Shown piece by piece: positions 42,528 through 51,720 of a stretch of 64,000 nt of DNA (positions are counted from its first letter, which is position 1; each line of letters opens with the position of its first letter). The notes beneath the pieces were generated by a model. It did not search any database, was not told the DNA's origin, and was given only the letters and a program-made list of their open reading frames with translations. The stretch is from Gracilimonas sp. (GTDB lineage: Bacteria > Bacteroidota > Rhodothermia > Balneolales > Balneolaceae), in contig JAKURD010000002.1 of the NCBI GenBank assembly GCA_022450045.1, positions 124,001 to 188,000 of the forward strand. Reading direction: 5' to 3'. The translations under genes and the position numbers were made by a program.

Positions 42528-44363
42528 ATGAGTTCATCAAAACAGATTTTAAAAGAACAATTTAAAGATCAGTCAGGGCGCTTACGAGAGATGATCGGAA
42601 AGCTGGAGAAAGTGAGTACGCAATTCTCATACATTCGCGGAGGTTATTTCGTGATCTCAATATTAGTGTTATATCTGATTGCACAGACCGGAAGTGATGG
42701 TATTTTCTTTACCAGTTTGCTGGCACTTACAGGCGGCTTCATTTATCTGGTAGCCCGGCACAAGAGAATTACCGATCACAAAGAGCGACTGTCGTTTCTT
42801 AAGGAGATCAAGGAACAACACATAGCCCGCATGGAGTTGGACTGGGAAAAACTTCCCGAGTATCATTTTTCAAAAAACATGAAAGCCCATCCTTTTGCCG
42901 AAGATCTTCATATAGCAGGGGATTATTCACTGCACCATCTGATGGATACCTCTATATATCCCAAAAGCTCTGAACGACTGTCCGAGTGGCTTTTGAATGA
43001 ACACCCTGAAAAAGAAAAAATCCAAGCCCGGCAACAGTTGATCTCTGACTTACTTCCCTTATCCGGATTTCGCGATCGTATTCAGGTGCAGGCGTTCATG
43101 AGTCAGAAAGAAATCTCAGACAAGGATTGGAGCATGGAAAAACTCCTAAGGTGGATGAATGAGCCCAAGGAAGTTACATTCTTTGGAACTTTGTTCATTC
43201 TATCGGCACTTTCGATTGCGAATATTGTACTGCTTATAACGGCCGTTGCTGGAATTACAGGCCCGTGGGTACTCCTAACATTCGTTACTTATCTGAGCTT
43301 CTATAATTTCAACAGCCATAAAATTGCAGAGCTATTTGAAGCAGGCTATCAGATCGAAAAGCAGATGAGACGGTTTGGAAAGATCTTAGTATATATCGAA
43401 CAGTTCTCGTTTCCCGGGAATTCATCATTGCAAAACTTCTTCAAGTCACTGAAAAATCAGGAAGAATCTCCATCAAAATATTTAAAACGGGTTTCCCGGT
43501 TAGCAGGGGCAGCTTCCCTACAGGCCAATCAAGTGCTCTGGCCGCTGGTGAATATGATGATACCGTGGGATATGTTTTTTTCTATGAAGATGGAAGCGCT
43601 GAAGAAAGAGCTTGCCCCGAAACTGGAAAATTGGCTGGATGATTTCTATGAACTGGAAGCTCTGAATTCCCTTGCAAACTTTGCATATCTAAACCCGGAT
43701 TGCAGCTTTCCTGAGATAAGTGAAGATCTAGAGGTATTGTTTGAAGCCAAGCAATTGGGGCATCCGCTGATCAATGATAAAGAACGGGTCAGTAATGATT
43801 TCATAATTAAAAAAGACAGAGATCTGTTTTTGATTACCGGCTCTAACATGGCAGGTAAGAGCACATTTTTGCGAACGGTGGGTATTAATCTCGTAATGGC
43901 GTTTGCCGGGGCTCCGGTTCAGGCGCAATATCTCAAGACCAATTTGTTCCGATTGTTCACCAGTATCAACGTTAAGGATTCCTTAGAGGGAGGGCTCTCT
44001 CATTTCTATGCGGAAGTGCGAAGACTGCGCCGCCTGTTGGATAAACTCGAATCTGATCACAAACTGCCGCTTTTCTTTTTTGTGGATGAGATCTTTAAAG
44101 GGACGAACAACAGAGAGAGATTCCAGGGGAGTACTGCTTTTCTGAAATATGTGGCCGGGAAAAATGGGATTGGTATGGTTTCAACCCATGACCTGGAATT
44201 GGCTTCCCTTGAAAAGGAGATCTCCCAATTGAGTAACTGGCATTTTGCTGAAACCATTGAAAATGGAAAAATGAGTTTCGGGTATAGAATTAAACCGGGT
44301 CCTTGCCCAACCACCAATGCACTGAAGATCATGGAGATCGAAGGCTTACCCATTGACGAATAA
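42528..44363 (+). CDS. membrane-associated MutS-like ATPase
   Basis: 611 residues. The C-terminal MutS ATPase domain V is intact: Walker A ITGSNMAGKSTFLRTVG (about 435), DSLEGGLSHFYAEVRRL, Walker B FFVDEIFKGTNNRER and VSTHDLEL. The mismatch-binding and connector domains are absent. Instead there are two pairs of hydrophobic segments, near 38-78 (GGYFVISILVLYLIAQTG; IFFTSLLALTGGFIYLVA) and 215-262 (FFGTLFILSALSIANIVLLI; WVLLTFVTYLSF). So the protein should be tethered to the inner membrane. Function unknown; not a classical mismatch-repair protein. Confidence 0.88.
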   Translation: MSSSKQILKEQFKDQSGRLREMIGKLEKVSTQFSYIRGGYFVISILVLYLIAQTGSDGIFFTSLLALTGGFIYLVARHKRITDHKERLSFLKEIKEQHIARMELDWEKLPEYHFSKNMKAHPFAEDLHIAGDYSLHHLMDTSIYPKSSERLSEWLLNEHPEKEKIQARQQLISDLLPLSGFRDRIQVQAFMSQKEISDKDWSMEKLLRWMNEPKEVTFFGTLFILSALSIANIVLLITAVAGITGPWVLLTFVTYLSFYNFNSHKIAELFEAGYQIEKQMRRFGKILVYIEQFSFPGNSSLQNFFKSLKNQEESPSKYLKRVSRLAGAASLQANQVLWPLVNMMIPWDMFFSMKMEALKKELAPKLENWLDDFYELEALNSLANFAYLNPDCSFPEISEDLEVLFEAKQLGHPLINDKERVSNDFIIKKDRDLFLITGSNMAGKSTFLRTVGINLVMAFAGAPVQAQYLKTNLFRLFTSINVKDSLEGGLSHFYAEVRRLRRLLDKLESDHKLPLFFFVDEIFKGTNNRERFQGSTAFLKYVAGKNGIGMVSTHDLELASLEKEISQLSNWHFAETIENGKMSFGYRIKPGPCPTTNALKIMEIEGLPIDE

Positions 44364-44641
44364 AGCTCATTAGAGTCACGGGAGAGTAAAACTTAACATG
44401 GGGCAGATCCGGTTAGTATTTTGTCAATAGTAGTATTGATAAGCTTTAAAAAATAGTTTTAAAATCTTCATTATGTCTTCATAAACAGTTTGATAAATTT
44501 TTCTCATAACTGTTTACTACACAATGCCTTGGGTTTATAAAAAATTTATTTTTCTTCATTATTTCTTCACGAAGAATTGGGATCTTGAATATGAATTCAA
44601 AAAAACAAGAATTTCAATTAATAAAAACCAATGAGGTCAAT

Positions 44642-45202
44642 ATGTATAGAGTCCTAATCACACTAATCTTGTCGTTAAGCACTATGACGTTATATGCACA
44701 AAATTACAGCGTTGTTGCTAACGAAAGTGAAGTTATCATAGAAGGTACTTCCAACGTTCATGACTGGGAATCCAAAGCGGAAAAATTCTCAGGAACTGCA
44801 ACCATCGAAATAGAAAATGATTCATTGATATCCTCCATTACAGACCTGGAGTTCAATGTAGTAGTAGATGGCATTAAAAGCGGTAAAGGTGGCATGGATA
44901 GCAAAACTTACGGTGCTTTAAACGAGAAAAAGTATCCGAATATAAATTTTGTGTTATCTGAAGTAACAAATATCAGTGCCAATACTCTTACTGCTAACGG
45001 AGAGCTCACCATTTCGGGAGTAACCAAAACCATTCAAATGGAAGTTGAATATGAGATCCTTCCGGACGGCTCGGTTTTATTTAAAGGAACTCAACCTATT
45101 ACAATGACGGATTATGACGTTGATCCACCTAAAGCTATGTTCGGTGCCATAAAAGCCGGTGCTGACGTAGATGTGATTTTCGATGCAAAATTCGCTCAAT
45201 AA
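44642..45202 (+). CDS. YceI family periplasmic protein 1
   Basis: 186 residues from the ATG at 44642, chosen because GAGG lies 7-10 bp upstream and the protein then starts with a signal peptide (YRVLITLILSLSTMTLYAQ). YceI lipocalin-like beta-barrel: SNVHDWESKAEKFSGTATIE, MDSKTYGALNEKKYPNINFVLSEV, ANGELTISGVTKTIQMEVEY, TMTDYDVDPPKAMFGAIKAG. The family binds isoprenoid lipids such as polyprenols or quinones in the periplasm. It precedes a barrel protein by 45 bp. Confidence 0.9.
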   Translation: MYRVLITLILSLSTMTLYAQNYSVVANESEVIIEGTSNVHDWESKAEKFSGTATIEIENDSLISSITDLEFNVVVDGIKSGKGGMDSKTYGALNEKKYPNINFVLSEVTNISANTLTANGELTISGVTKTIQMEVEYEILPDGSVLFKGTQPITMTDYDVDPPKAMFGAIKAGADVDVIFDAKFAQ

Positions 45203-45247
45203 ACAACTCAATTTAACTAACCAACAATTAACCAAACCTTTAAGGTC

Positions 45248-46537
45248 ATGAAATCACAAGCCAAATATATCACTACTTCGCTTCTCGCTTTCGTTTTAGT
45301 CGCCTTCTCGGCTACAAACCTGTTAGCCCAGGAGCGTAACGACATCCAATATTTTGTACCTGCTACTAAAGCCGGTGTAAATGTATTTGAAGCCCCATTC
45401 ACAACAGATAAGACCTTCGACGGCGTTTATGTTCGCATCGGGGGGTCTAATGCTCTCCAATTTCAGGGAATAAGCCACGATAATGATGCCGGCAGTCTTC
45501 CTGATTTAGAGAATAACTTTAACCTTGCAACCTCAAATCTGGACCTAGATGTTGCTCTTGCTCCGGGAATGAGAATGCATCTTCGTACCTACCTGTCATC
45601 ACAGAATCACACTGAAACCTATGTGAAAGGTGGATATCTGCAGATTGACAGCTTCGACTTTATCGAAGAAGGATTCCTTTCAAGTCTGAGTGACAATATC
45701 CGAATTAAAGTAGGTCACATGGAAAATAACTATGGCGATAACCATTTCCGCCGCAGTGACAACGGTTCAGCTATTCTCAATCCTTTTGTAGGAAACTACA
45801 TAATGGATTCTTTCACTACAGAAGTAGGCGCTGAAGTTTACTATTACTCCGGCGACCTTTTTGGTATGGTTGGTTTAACCAATGGTAAACTGAATCAAAG
45901 TACTGAAGAAGGAGCTGTAAAAACCAAGCCTTCTATCTTAGCAAAATTAGGATACGATAGTCAGGTAAATGATGACTTAAGAGTACGTTTGACCGGCTCT
46001 ATGTTCCGAGTATCTCAGAATGCCTCTATCTATCTTTATTCAGGTGACCGTGCCGGTAGCCGTTATTATAACGTAATTGAACCAGGCAACTTCCGTGCAG
46101 GCCGATTTGCTCCTTCTTTCGCAGTATCTGGACGCGCACCCGGTGGCCCTATTGCTGGCGAAATGACAGCCATCATGATCAATCCATTCGTGAAGTTTCA
46201 GGGTCTTGAGTTCTATGGTGTATTCGAAAATGCTTCCGGTGCCATTGATAACGGCGAAGACACTCGTTCATACACACAAATTGGCGCAGAACTGCTGTAC
46301 AGATTTGGAATGGATGAAAACTTCTACGTTGGTGGCCGATACAACACCGTATCTGGTGAGGAGCCAAGCGGAGCTGACATTGATATCTCAAGAATCAACA
46401 TCGGTGGTGGATGGTTCTTAACCGACAACGTACTTACCAAACTCGAGTATGTAACACAATCATATGACGGTTTCACAGGCGACTATGCCGGTGCAGAATT
46501 TAGCGGAATCATGTTGGAAGCAGTAGTAAGCTTCTAA
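45248..46537 (+). CDS. outer-membrane beta-barrel (porin-like) protein
   Basis: 429 residues, signal peptide (SQAKYITTSLLAFVLVAFSATNLLAQ). Strand pattern and closing aromatic strand (GIMLEAVVSF) indicate an outer-membrane barrel. Segments IRIKVGHMENNYGDNHFRRSDNG and NPFVGNYIMDSFTTEVGAEVYY resemble phosphate-selective-porin-like proteins but no family is certain. Follows yceI 45 bp downstream, so probably cotranscribed, and ends in two terminators. Confidence 0.75.
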   Translation: MKSQAKYITTSLLAFVLVAFSATNLLAQERNDIQYFVPATKAGVNVFEAPFTTDKTFDGVYVRIGGSNALQFQGISHDNDAGSLPDLENNFNLATSNLDLDVALAPGMRMHLRTYLSSQNHTETYVKGGYLQIDSFDFIEEGFLSSLSDNIRIKVGHMENNYGDNHFRRSDNGSAILNPFVGNYIMDSFTTEVGAEVYYYSGDLFGMVGLTNGKLNQSTEEGAVKTKPSILAKLGYDSQVNDDLRVRLTGSMFRVSQNASIYLYSGDRAGSRYYNVIEPGNFRAGRFAPSFAVSGRAPGGPIAGEMTAIMINPFVKFQGLEFYGVFENASGAIDNGEDTRSYTQIGAELLYRFGMDENFYVGGRYNTVSGEEPSGADIDISRINIGGGWFLTDNVLTKLEYVTQSYDGFTGDYAGAEFSGIMLEAVVSF

Positions 46538-46554
46538 TGTACCGACCTCATAGG

Positions 46555-46588
46555 AAGGGGGTGCGCTGTGACAGGCTCGCCCCTTTTT
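46555..46588 (+). terminator. intrinsic terminator after the barrel gene
   Basis: AAGGGG (46555-46560) pairs with CCCCTT (46580-46585), followed by further T residues; 18 bp after the stop codon. Confidence 0.75.
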
Positions 46589-46606
46589 GTGTGAGAAGGA
46601 GTTTTT

Positions 46607-46654
46607 GAAAGCCGAATGGTTGGAACAAATTGTTCATTGCCATTCGGCTTTTTA
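46607..46654. terminator. second hairpin with T-tract (GAAAGCCGAATGG / CCATTCGGCTTTT)
   Basis: Near-perfect 12-bp stem (46607-46619 with 46640-46652) followed by T residues. It could stop residual readthrough or serve the convergent yceI2 transcript. Confidence 0.7.
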
Positions 46655-46709
46655 ATTGGCCGGATAGATTAATAGAATGGTTTATCCGATAAGATAAGGA
46701 TTAAAATTG

Positions 46710-47315
46710 CTATAGATAGGGCTGAAGACGAATCACGAGATCAAATTGAATATCCAGCTCATCATCCACTTTGATCAGGCCAAACATGGGAGAGGGTGGG
46801 GTTAGCCCAAAGTCAGTCATATAAAGAATCTTATTCCCGCCTGCTATAAATTGCTCTTCGCTCCTCGAAAAGGAGTGTAACGGAACTGAATATTGCTGTT
46901 CTACACCGGCAATTTTAATAGTAACCAAGGCTTGTTGAGGAACAATTTCAGAAGAATCAGCGAGAACGAGTTCATTGAGGATGATCTCAATAAATGGGTG
47001 TTCCTGATATTTAAGCGTACTCCGAAAATCGCGGTTGATCGCTCTTTTACCGCAATCAAACTGATCGATCTCCAAAGAGAGCGACACTCCATGTACCGTA
47101 ACGGTATCTTCCTGAATCGAGTAGGTGAAATCAAGGGAATCTTGCTGAAGTTCGTGTTCCGACTGGCAACTAAATTCATTTACATTTGATTTTCCTTTAA
47201 TGCTTAACTTACTCTCATCACTAAGCCTGGCCTTTCCGCTTTGTGCTTGTGTTAATACCGGCAGCGTGCACAAAGCCGGAATCAGAAGAGTTGGAAGAAT
47301 TTTTTTCATACTCAT
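46710..47315 (-). CDS. YceI family periplasmic protein 2
   Basis: About 201 residues from the ATG at 47315 (or 47309); then a signal peptide (KKILPTLLIPALCTLPVLTQAQ). It keeps the YceI outline (LSIKGKSNVNEFSCQSE, LEIDQFDCGKRAINRDFRSTLKYQEHPFIEI, KILYMTDFGLTPPSPMFGLIKVDDELDIQFDL) but is quite different from the first YceI, so it may bind another lipid. Divergent from the IMPase gene with 56 bp between starts. Confidence 0.85.
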   Translation of the reverse strand: MSMKKILPTLLIPALCTLPVLTQAQSGKARLSDESKLSIKGKSNVNEFSCQSEHELQQDSLDFTYSIQEDTVTVHGVSLSLEIDQFDCGKRAINRDFRSTLKYQEHPFIEIILNELVLADSSEIVPQQALVTIKIAGVEQQYSVPLHSFSRSEEQFIAGGNKILYMTDFGLTPPSPMFGLIKVDDELDIQFDLVIRLQPYL

Positions 47316-47371
47316 ATTTTTGGACGGAAGGTATCGCAGTAGTTTAAATGTTTGATGAAGGAATATAGGTA

Positions 47372-48142
47372 ATGATAGAAGAATTATTGGAAGCAGCAAC
47401 AGAAATTGCAAAAATTGGGGGGCACCATACCCTTACATATTTTAAAAAGGATGTAGAGGTAATTTCAAAATCGGATGATTCTCCTGTTACCGTTGCTGAC
47501 CGAGAGACTGAGCAGCTCATACGTAAAGAAATCAAAAAGCGATATCCTGAACACGGAATTATCGGAGAAGAATTTGGTAAAGAAAATGAAGAGAGTGATA
47601 TTCAGTGGGTATTAGACCCTATTGACGGTACAAAATCATTTATCCACGGGGTTCCTTTTTATACCACATTAATCGGAATCCTAATTCATAATGAACCCAA
47701 AGTCGGGATTATTTACGCACCGGCACTCGAAGAATTATGTGCGGCAGGTATTGGCCATGGGGCCACTTTAAACGGAAAGCCTTGCCGGGTCAAAGATACA
47801 GAAAAGCTTGAAGACGCTACCTTCCTTGTTACCGAGATCGATCGCTTTCGGCTGACGGGGCAGCAGGAATTATTTCAGGAACTTATGTTGAAAACCAAGC
47901 TACACCGTACATGGGGCGATGCCTATGGCCATATGATGGTGGCAACGGGACGGGCCGATCTAATGTACGACCCCGAGTTAAATATTTGGGATGCGGCAGC
48001 GTTGTTACCGGTAGTTCAGGAAGCAGGAGGGATCTTCAGTGATAGTAAAGGCCGGCAAACCATACATTCCGGTCATGGATATTCCACCAGCAAAACGCTA
48101 TTTCCACAAGTAAAAAAAATATTTGAAGCACACACTAAATAA
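47372..48142 (+). CDS. hisN: inositol-monophosphatase family phosphatase (HisN-type histidinol-phosphatase)
   Basis: 256 residues. Metal-dependent phosphatase: GEEFG (about 64-68), DPIDGTKSFIHGVPFYTT (metal-binding Asp pair, about 84-101) and a C-terminal LNIWDAAALLPVVQEAGG with the third Asp. The wording DPIDGTKSFIHG and WGDAYGHMMVATGRADLM is that of histidinol-phosphatases of this superfamily (last phosphatase of His synthesis), and hisI lies 10 kb away. CysQ or inositol phosphatase activity cannot be excluded. The next gene follows directly. Confidence 0.85.
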   Translation: MIEELLEAATEIAKIGGHHTLTYFKKDVEVISKSDDSPVTVADRETEQLIRKEIKKRYPEHGIIGEEFGKENEESDIQWVLDPIDGTKSFIHGVPFYTTLIGILIHNEPKVGIIYAPALEELCAAGIGHGATLNGKPCRVKDTEKLEDATFLVTEIDRFRLTGQQELFQELMLKTKLHRTWGDAYGHMMVATGRADLMYDPELNIWDAAALLPVVQEAGGIFSDSKGRQTIHSGHGYSTSKTLFPQVKKIFEAHTK

Positions 48143-50422
48143 ATGATGAAAAAAGGACTTCTTACACTGATTGTTTTACTTTTTACAAGTTCATGGGCAT
48201 TTTCTCAGCAGAATGCAACAGAGTGGCAATACGTCTCCTATCCTGAATTGCCATTTGTGCTGGATCATATACACCTGGATCTAACTCTGGAAAGCAGTGA
48301 ATCCCTTATTGAGGGGGTTGGGAGCTATTTTATTACCTCCCGGAAGCCCGACCTTGCGGAGGTCGTTTTTAATTCAGCCGATATGGATATACAAAGTATC
48401 ACCTTCGAGGGAAATGAAACTGAATACCGAATTTCATCAGACTCCCTGATCATTCAGCTTCCGGATACCCTTCAGAGAGGGAATACAATAGAAATGGTGA
48501 TTTCATGGAAAAGTTCTTCATCCTATGGAATAATACAAGATGTGTATGGAAATATGTGGACTTCTTTGAATCCTAAAGTCCGCCATCACTGGCTGCCGGT
48601 CCCGGATCATCCCGAGGTAGCAACCACCATGGACGCTTCCATAAACATCCCTGCCGACCAAGAAATGGTATTTAATGGAACTTTGGTGGGCGATGAGCTC
48701 GTCTCAACAGATAAAAAAGTGCTGGAATGGAGTTCTGAAATACCGGCATCTGTTACCGGACTGAGTTTGGCAATGGGTGATTTTATGAGATCGAATGCAC
48801 GTTCGGGGATTAAGAAAGTTTCTGTTTATGCTTCTGAGAAGACATTGCTGCCGGAAGTAAGAGACGATTTATTATCGATAGCCGTTTCGAGCATGAAGGA
48901 GTATGAGCGTAAGTTATCGTTCGAATTCCCATATGAATCGCTTAATATTGTAGTTCTTCCTGACAATCACTGGGAGGAAATTCAAACCGGAGCCGGTATC
49001 ATTTATCTTTATCAGAATTTGGGGTCATTGGCTACGCAATTGAGAAGAGGAATTGCTGAGCAGTGGTTCGGGAACTTCCATCGGTATCTTAATGCACCCG
49101 ATAATAAATATGAGTTCCTTAAAGTGATGTTGACTGGAACTTCAAATATCCAGCAACTGAAAAATCCGGATGAGCTTCAGTCCATTTATCGTTGGAATTT
49201 ATGGGAAAAGGGGTTTGATGCCTTAGAGGATGATCATCTGAAAAATATCATTCGTGAATCTTTACCCCAATTGGTTCATCAATATGAAGGAGTTACAGAC
49301 TGGAACGAGTATGCTGATTTTTGGTATGATAAAAGCGGGTCTTTCTGGGAAGTTTTGCCGGAATTTGAATTATCGGAGTCTCATACAGAGGAAAAATATG
49401 TTTATGGAGTGGAATACATCTACGATGAGCTGGCCCCTGCTTTAATCCTTGTATTTGAGGCAAAAGGAGAGCCCATTGAATCCCTGGCAAACGTTGACGT
49501 GACAGAGTTTGGCTTTACTGATACATCACATACAGAGATTACATTTACTGGAGCTTTAGATTCTGTTGAGGTAGAGATTTCGTCAGGTATCGATTATCTG
49601 ACCCTGAAACAAGCTTATGATACAGATCTTGATATACGTTTTGAAGAGGAGAAGCCTTTTATGTTTTGGATCAGGCAGCTTCGAGATCCGTCATCCGAAA
49701 ATCGGATACAGGCAGCTGAAGCACTGCAGAATTTTACTGACAATCCTGACCTGCAGCTGGCCATCAGGGATGCATTACAGGATGAGGATGATGCTAACGT
49801 AAGAGCCGCGATGTTTGAAACGCTTTCGGTTTTAACGAAAGATGCCTCAGGAACGGAAGAAATATTTTTAGGGAATCTGAATTCGGAAAATCTTTCCATA
49901 CAATTATCAGGGCTTCGGGCATTGGCTAATTATCCGAAAAATGAGAACGTGGCATTTCAGGTGCGCAATACATTACTGAGGGCAGAAAGGGACACCGTCT
50001 TTAACGCAGCCCTTGATGCCTATCGGCAAATAGCCTCAGTGAATGATCTGCTAACAGCTGCAGAGCGACTGGGCCAAAATGAACAAGGAGACAAAAAAGC
50101 GATCAAAATACTTAAAGTGGCTGCTTCGGGAGATACCACGAACACATCCATGATGATGGCCGACCGGTATGCATTGGGTGAGTATCCATATTCTATTCGA
50201 AAACAGGCTTTGGCTCTGCTCATACAGTTTGAAGAAAGTGAAGACTACTGGCAACAGACCTTAGAAATATTACAGGAAGACCGGGATCCAAGGATCAGAC
50301 ATCTTTCTCTGGATGCAGTGAAGTATGTATCCCTATCGGACAGAACCGAATTGCTTGAAAATCGCGTTAAAGAAGAATTAGACCCAAGAGTGCTTAACAA
50401 GTTAAAAGAGCTTCAGCAGTAG
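48143..50422 (+). CDS. M1-peptidase-fold protein lacking the zinc site, with HEAT-like C-terminus (pseudo-peptidase)
   Basis: 759 residues, signal peptide (KKGLLTLIVLLFTSSWAFSQ). The N-terminal beta domain and catalytic-like domain follow the M1 aminopeptidase plan (WTSLNPKVRHHWLPVPDHP, TTMDASINIP, LEWSSEIPASVTGLSLAMGDF, FPYESLNIVVLPD). But the zinc motif HExxHQWFGN reads RGIAEQWFGN (302-311), so both His and the Glu are changed, and the GxMEN site reads TGAGI (282-286). Residues about 500-759 are HEAT-like repeats. It should be a non-catalytic periplasmic scaffold or binding protein. Adjacent to hisN with no spacer. Confidence 0.8.
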   Translation: MMKKGLLTLIVLLFTSSWAFSQQNATEWQYVSYPELPFVLDHIHLDLTLESSESLIEGVGSYFITSRKPDLAEVVFNSADMDIQSITFEGNETEYRISSDSLIIQLPDTLQRGNTIEMVISWKSSSSYGIIQDVYGNMWTSLNPKVRHHWLPVPDHPEVATTMDASINIPADQEMVFNGTLVGDELVSTDKKVLEWSSEIPASVTGLSLAMGDFMRSNARSGIKKVSVYASEKTLLPEVRDDLLSIAVSSMKEYERKLSFEFPYESLNIVVLPDNHWEEIQTGAGIIYLYQNLGSLATQLRRGIAEQWFGNFHRYLNAPDNKYEFLKVMLTGTSNIQQLKNPDELQSIYRWNLWEKGFDALEDDHLKNIIRESLPQLVHQYEGVTDWNEYADFWYDKSGSFWEVLPEFELSESHTEEKYVYGVEYIYDELAPALILVFEAKGEPIESLANVDVTEFGFTDTSHTEITFTGALDSVEVEISSGIDYLTLKQAYDTDLDIRFEEEKPFMFWIRQLRDPSSENRIQAAEALQNFTDNPDLQLAIRDALQDEDDANVRAAMFETLSVLTKDASGTEEIFLGNLNSENLSIQLSGLRALANYPKNENVAFQVRNTLLRAERDTVFNAALDAYRQIASVNDLLTAAERLGQNEQGDKKAIKILKVAASGDTTNTSMMMADRYALGEYPYSIRKQALALLIQFEESEDYWQQTLEILQEDRDPRIRHLSLDAVKYVSLSDRTELLENRVKEELDPRVLNKLKELQQ

Positions 50423-50490
50423 TGATATTCCGATTTTCAGGAAGAGGTAGATTTTACTATCATCTGATTCACCATCATGAATAAAATGCT

Positions 50491-50934
50491 ATGAAAACCT
50501 TACTGCTATCCCTCGTCTTACTTCTGATCCCTTTTTTTGGATCTGCTCAGCATCAGGATGACAAACAAGTGCTGTCTGAACTGCTTAATGAGTTCTTAGA
50601 GGGTGCTTCCTATAGTGATTCGGAAATTCATGACCGGTTCTGGGCAGATGATCTTATCTATACCGGTTCAGCCGGAAACAGAACTACAAAACCGGAGATG
50701 ATGAGCGGGATGCCGGAAACGGCAGATTATGAAGTAGAACCGGAAGTGAAATATCATGGCGAAGAAGTACAGATCAATCTGTACGGCAATACAGCTGTGG
50801 TAGCTTTTAAATTAGTGGCCGTAGATCAGTCTTCACCGGCAGAAAGAATGGAATACTATAACACAGGTACATTTATCAAAAGAAGTGGAGAATGGAAAGC
50901 TGTGGCCTGGCAGGCAACGAGAATTCCTGAATAA
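50491..50934 (+). CDS. NTF2-like (DUF4440/SnoaL-type) secreted protein
   Basis: 147 residues, signal peptide (KTLLLSLVLLLIPFFGSAQ). Cone-shaped NTF2-like fold: LLNEFLEGASYSDSEIHDRFWADDLIYTGSAGNRTTKPEMM, then VQINLYGNTAVVAFKLVAVD and YYNTGTFIKRSGEWKAVAWQATRIPE. Such proteins bind or isomerise small ligands; role unknown. Its TAA (50932-50934) is the first part of the 8-bp target duplicated by an IS1595 element, so the coding sequence is intact but its natural 3' region has been moved 742 bp away. Confidence 0.85.
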   Translation: MKTLLLSLVLLLIPFFGSAQHQDDKQVLSELLNEFLEGASYSDSEIHDRFWADDLIYTGSAGNRTTKPEMMSGMPETADYEVEPEVKYHGEEVQINLYGNTAVVAFKLVAVDQSSPAERMEYYNTGTFIKRSGEWKAVAWQATRIPE

Positions 50935-50939
50935 ATTTT

Positions 50940-51673
50940 GGGTCAAGACAACTTAAGCGGATTATTACGGATTAAAGATAATAATTTTGGATAGATATTT
51001 TCTTTGCGATAATTGAAGCGAAATTCACTTTCTTTTAAGTGCAGATAAAACGTAGACCGGTGCATGCCTCGACACTTGACCAGACGTGTTTTAGCAAATC
51101 CCCAAAACCCTTCGATTCCATTAATATGACTGGCTGAATTTACAAATTCATTGCTTCCATGATCGACCCTAAGAGGTTTGGCATATCCCAAATCAACCAG
51201 CCCATTGTAGCCTCTCCATCCATCAGAATGAATCACACTGTCAACGGCTGCTTTCCTCTTATAATGGCTTGCAGCGTCTTTTTTGACGCATCAGAAACAA
51301 TTTCAGTATATACATTCCCATCTCGTTTGTATAAGCCAAACACAATGGTTTTACCATACGCTCCTCGGCCTCGCTTGCCTTTCACACGGCGTGCTCCAAA
51401 GTACGATTCATCGACTTCAACCTGACCGCTTACTGGAGATACCGATTCACAATACCGAGCTATTTCCCTTCGAATTTCTTTACGGTACTTGTTAATAGAA
51501 TTACGCGAGATTCCAACAACAGCAGCAATTTGAGTGGCGGTAAGATCTAAGCAAAAGAGGCGTAAAATCTGCCGGAATTTAGCTTCAGAAATTCGTGAAC
51601 GATATATATACTTGTTACGTAATGGCATACAACAACTTACGGCTTTTTAAATTACCTTAAATTGTCTTGACCC
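50940..51673 (-). mobile_element. IS1595-family insertion sequence, complete with inverted repeats and 8-bp target duplication
   Basis: Terminal repeats GGGTCAAGACAACTTAAG (50940-50957) and the complement of GGGTCAAGACAATTTAAG (51656-51673), one mismatch. The flanks show a perfect 8-bp direct repeat TAAATTTT (50932-50939 and 51674-51681), the target-site length typical of IS1595. Length 734 bp. Intact ends and duplication point to a fairly recent insertion, although its transposase is frameshifted. Confidence 0.92.
50943..51628 (-). pseudogene. IS1595-family transposase, frameshifted
   Basis: First frame 51628-51233 (131 codons): helix-turn-helix TATQIAAVVGISRNSINKY, catalytic Asp in QVEVDESYFGARRVKGKRGRG. 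Second frame from about 51245 to 50943: VIHSDGWRGYNGL (second Asp) and NGIEGFWGFAKTRL (Glu), so the full DDE set exists but in two frames. The shift falls near 51245, between IIRGK and AVDSVIHSDGW; a -1 shift joins the frames. The local sequence GGAAAGC is not a strong slippery heptamer, so mutation is more likely than programmed frameshifting. Confidence 0.85.
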
Positions 51674-51689
51674 TAAATTTTTTATCGAA

Positions 51690-51720
51690 GGGTGAATCTA
51701 TCATATAGATAAATTCACCC
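51690..51720 (+). terminator. hairpin downstream of the IS, probable displaced terminator of the NTF2-like gene
   Basis: GGGTGAAT (51690-51697) pairs with ATTCACCC (51713-51720); flanking ATCGA/TCGAT extends the stem. Before the IS inserted it would have lain about 10 bp after the stop codon. Confidence 0.5.

Noticed and set aside
51233..51250. Programmed -1 frameshift in the IS1595 transposase
   Set aside because: A -1 shift does join the two frames, but there is no strong slippery heptamer or evident downstream stem, and IS1595 transposases are normally single-frame; kept as mutation.
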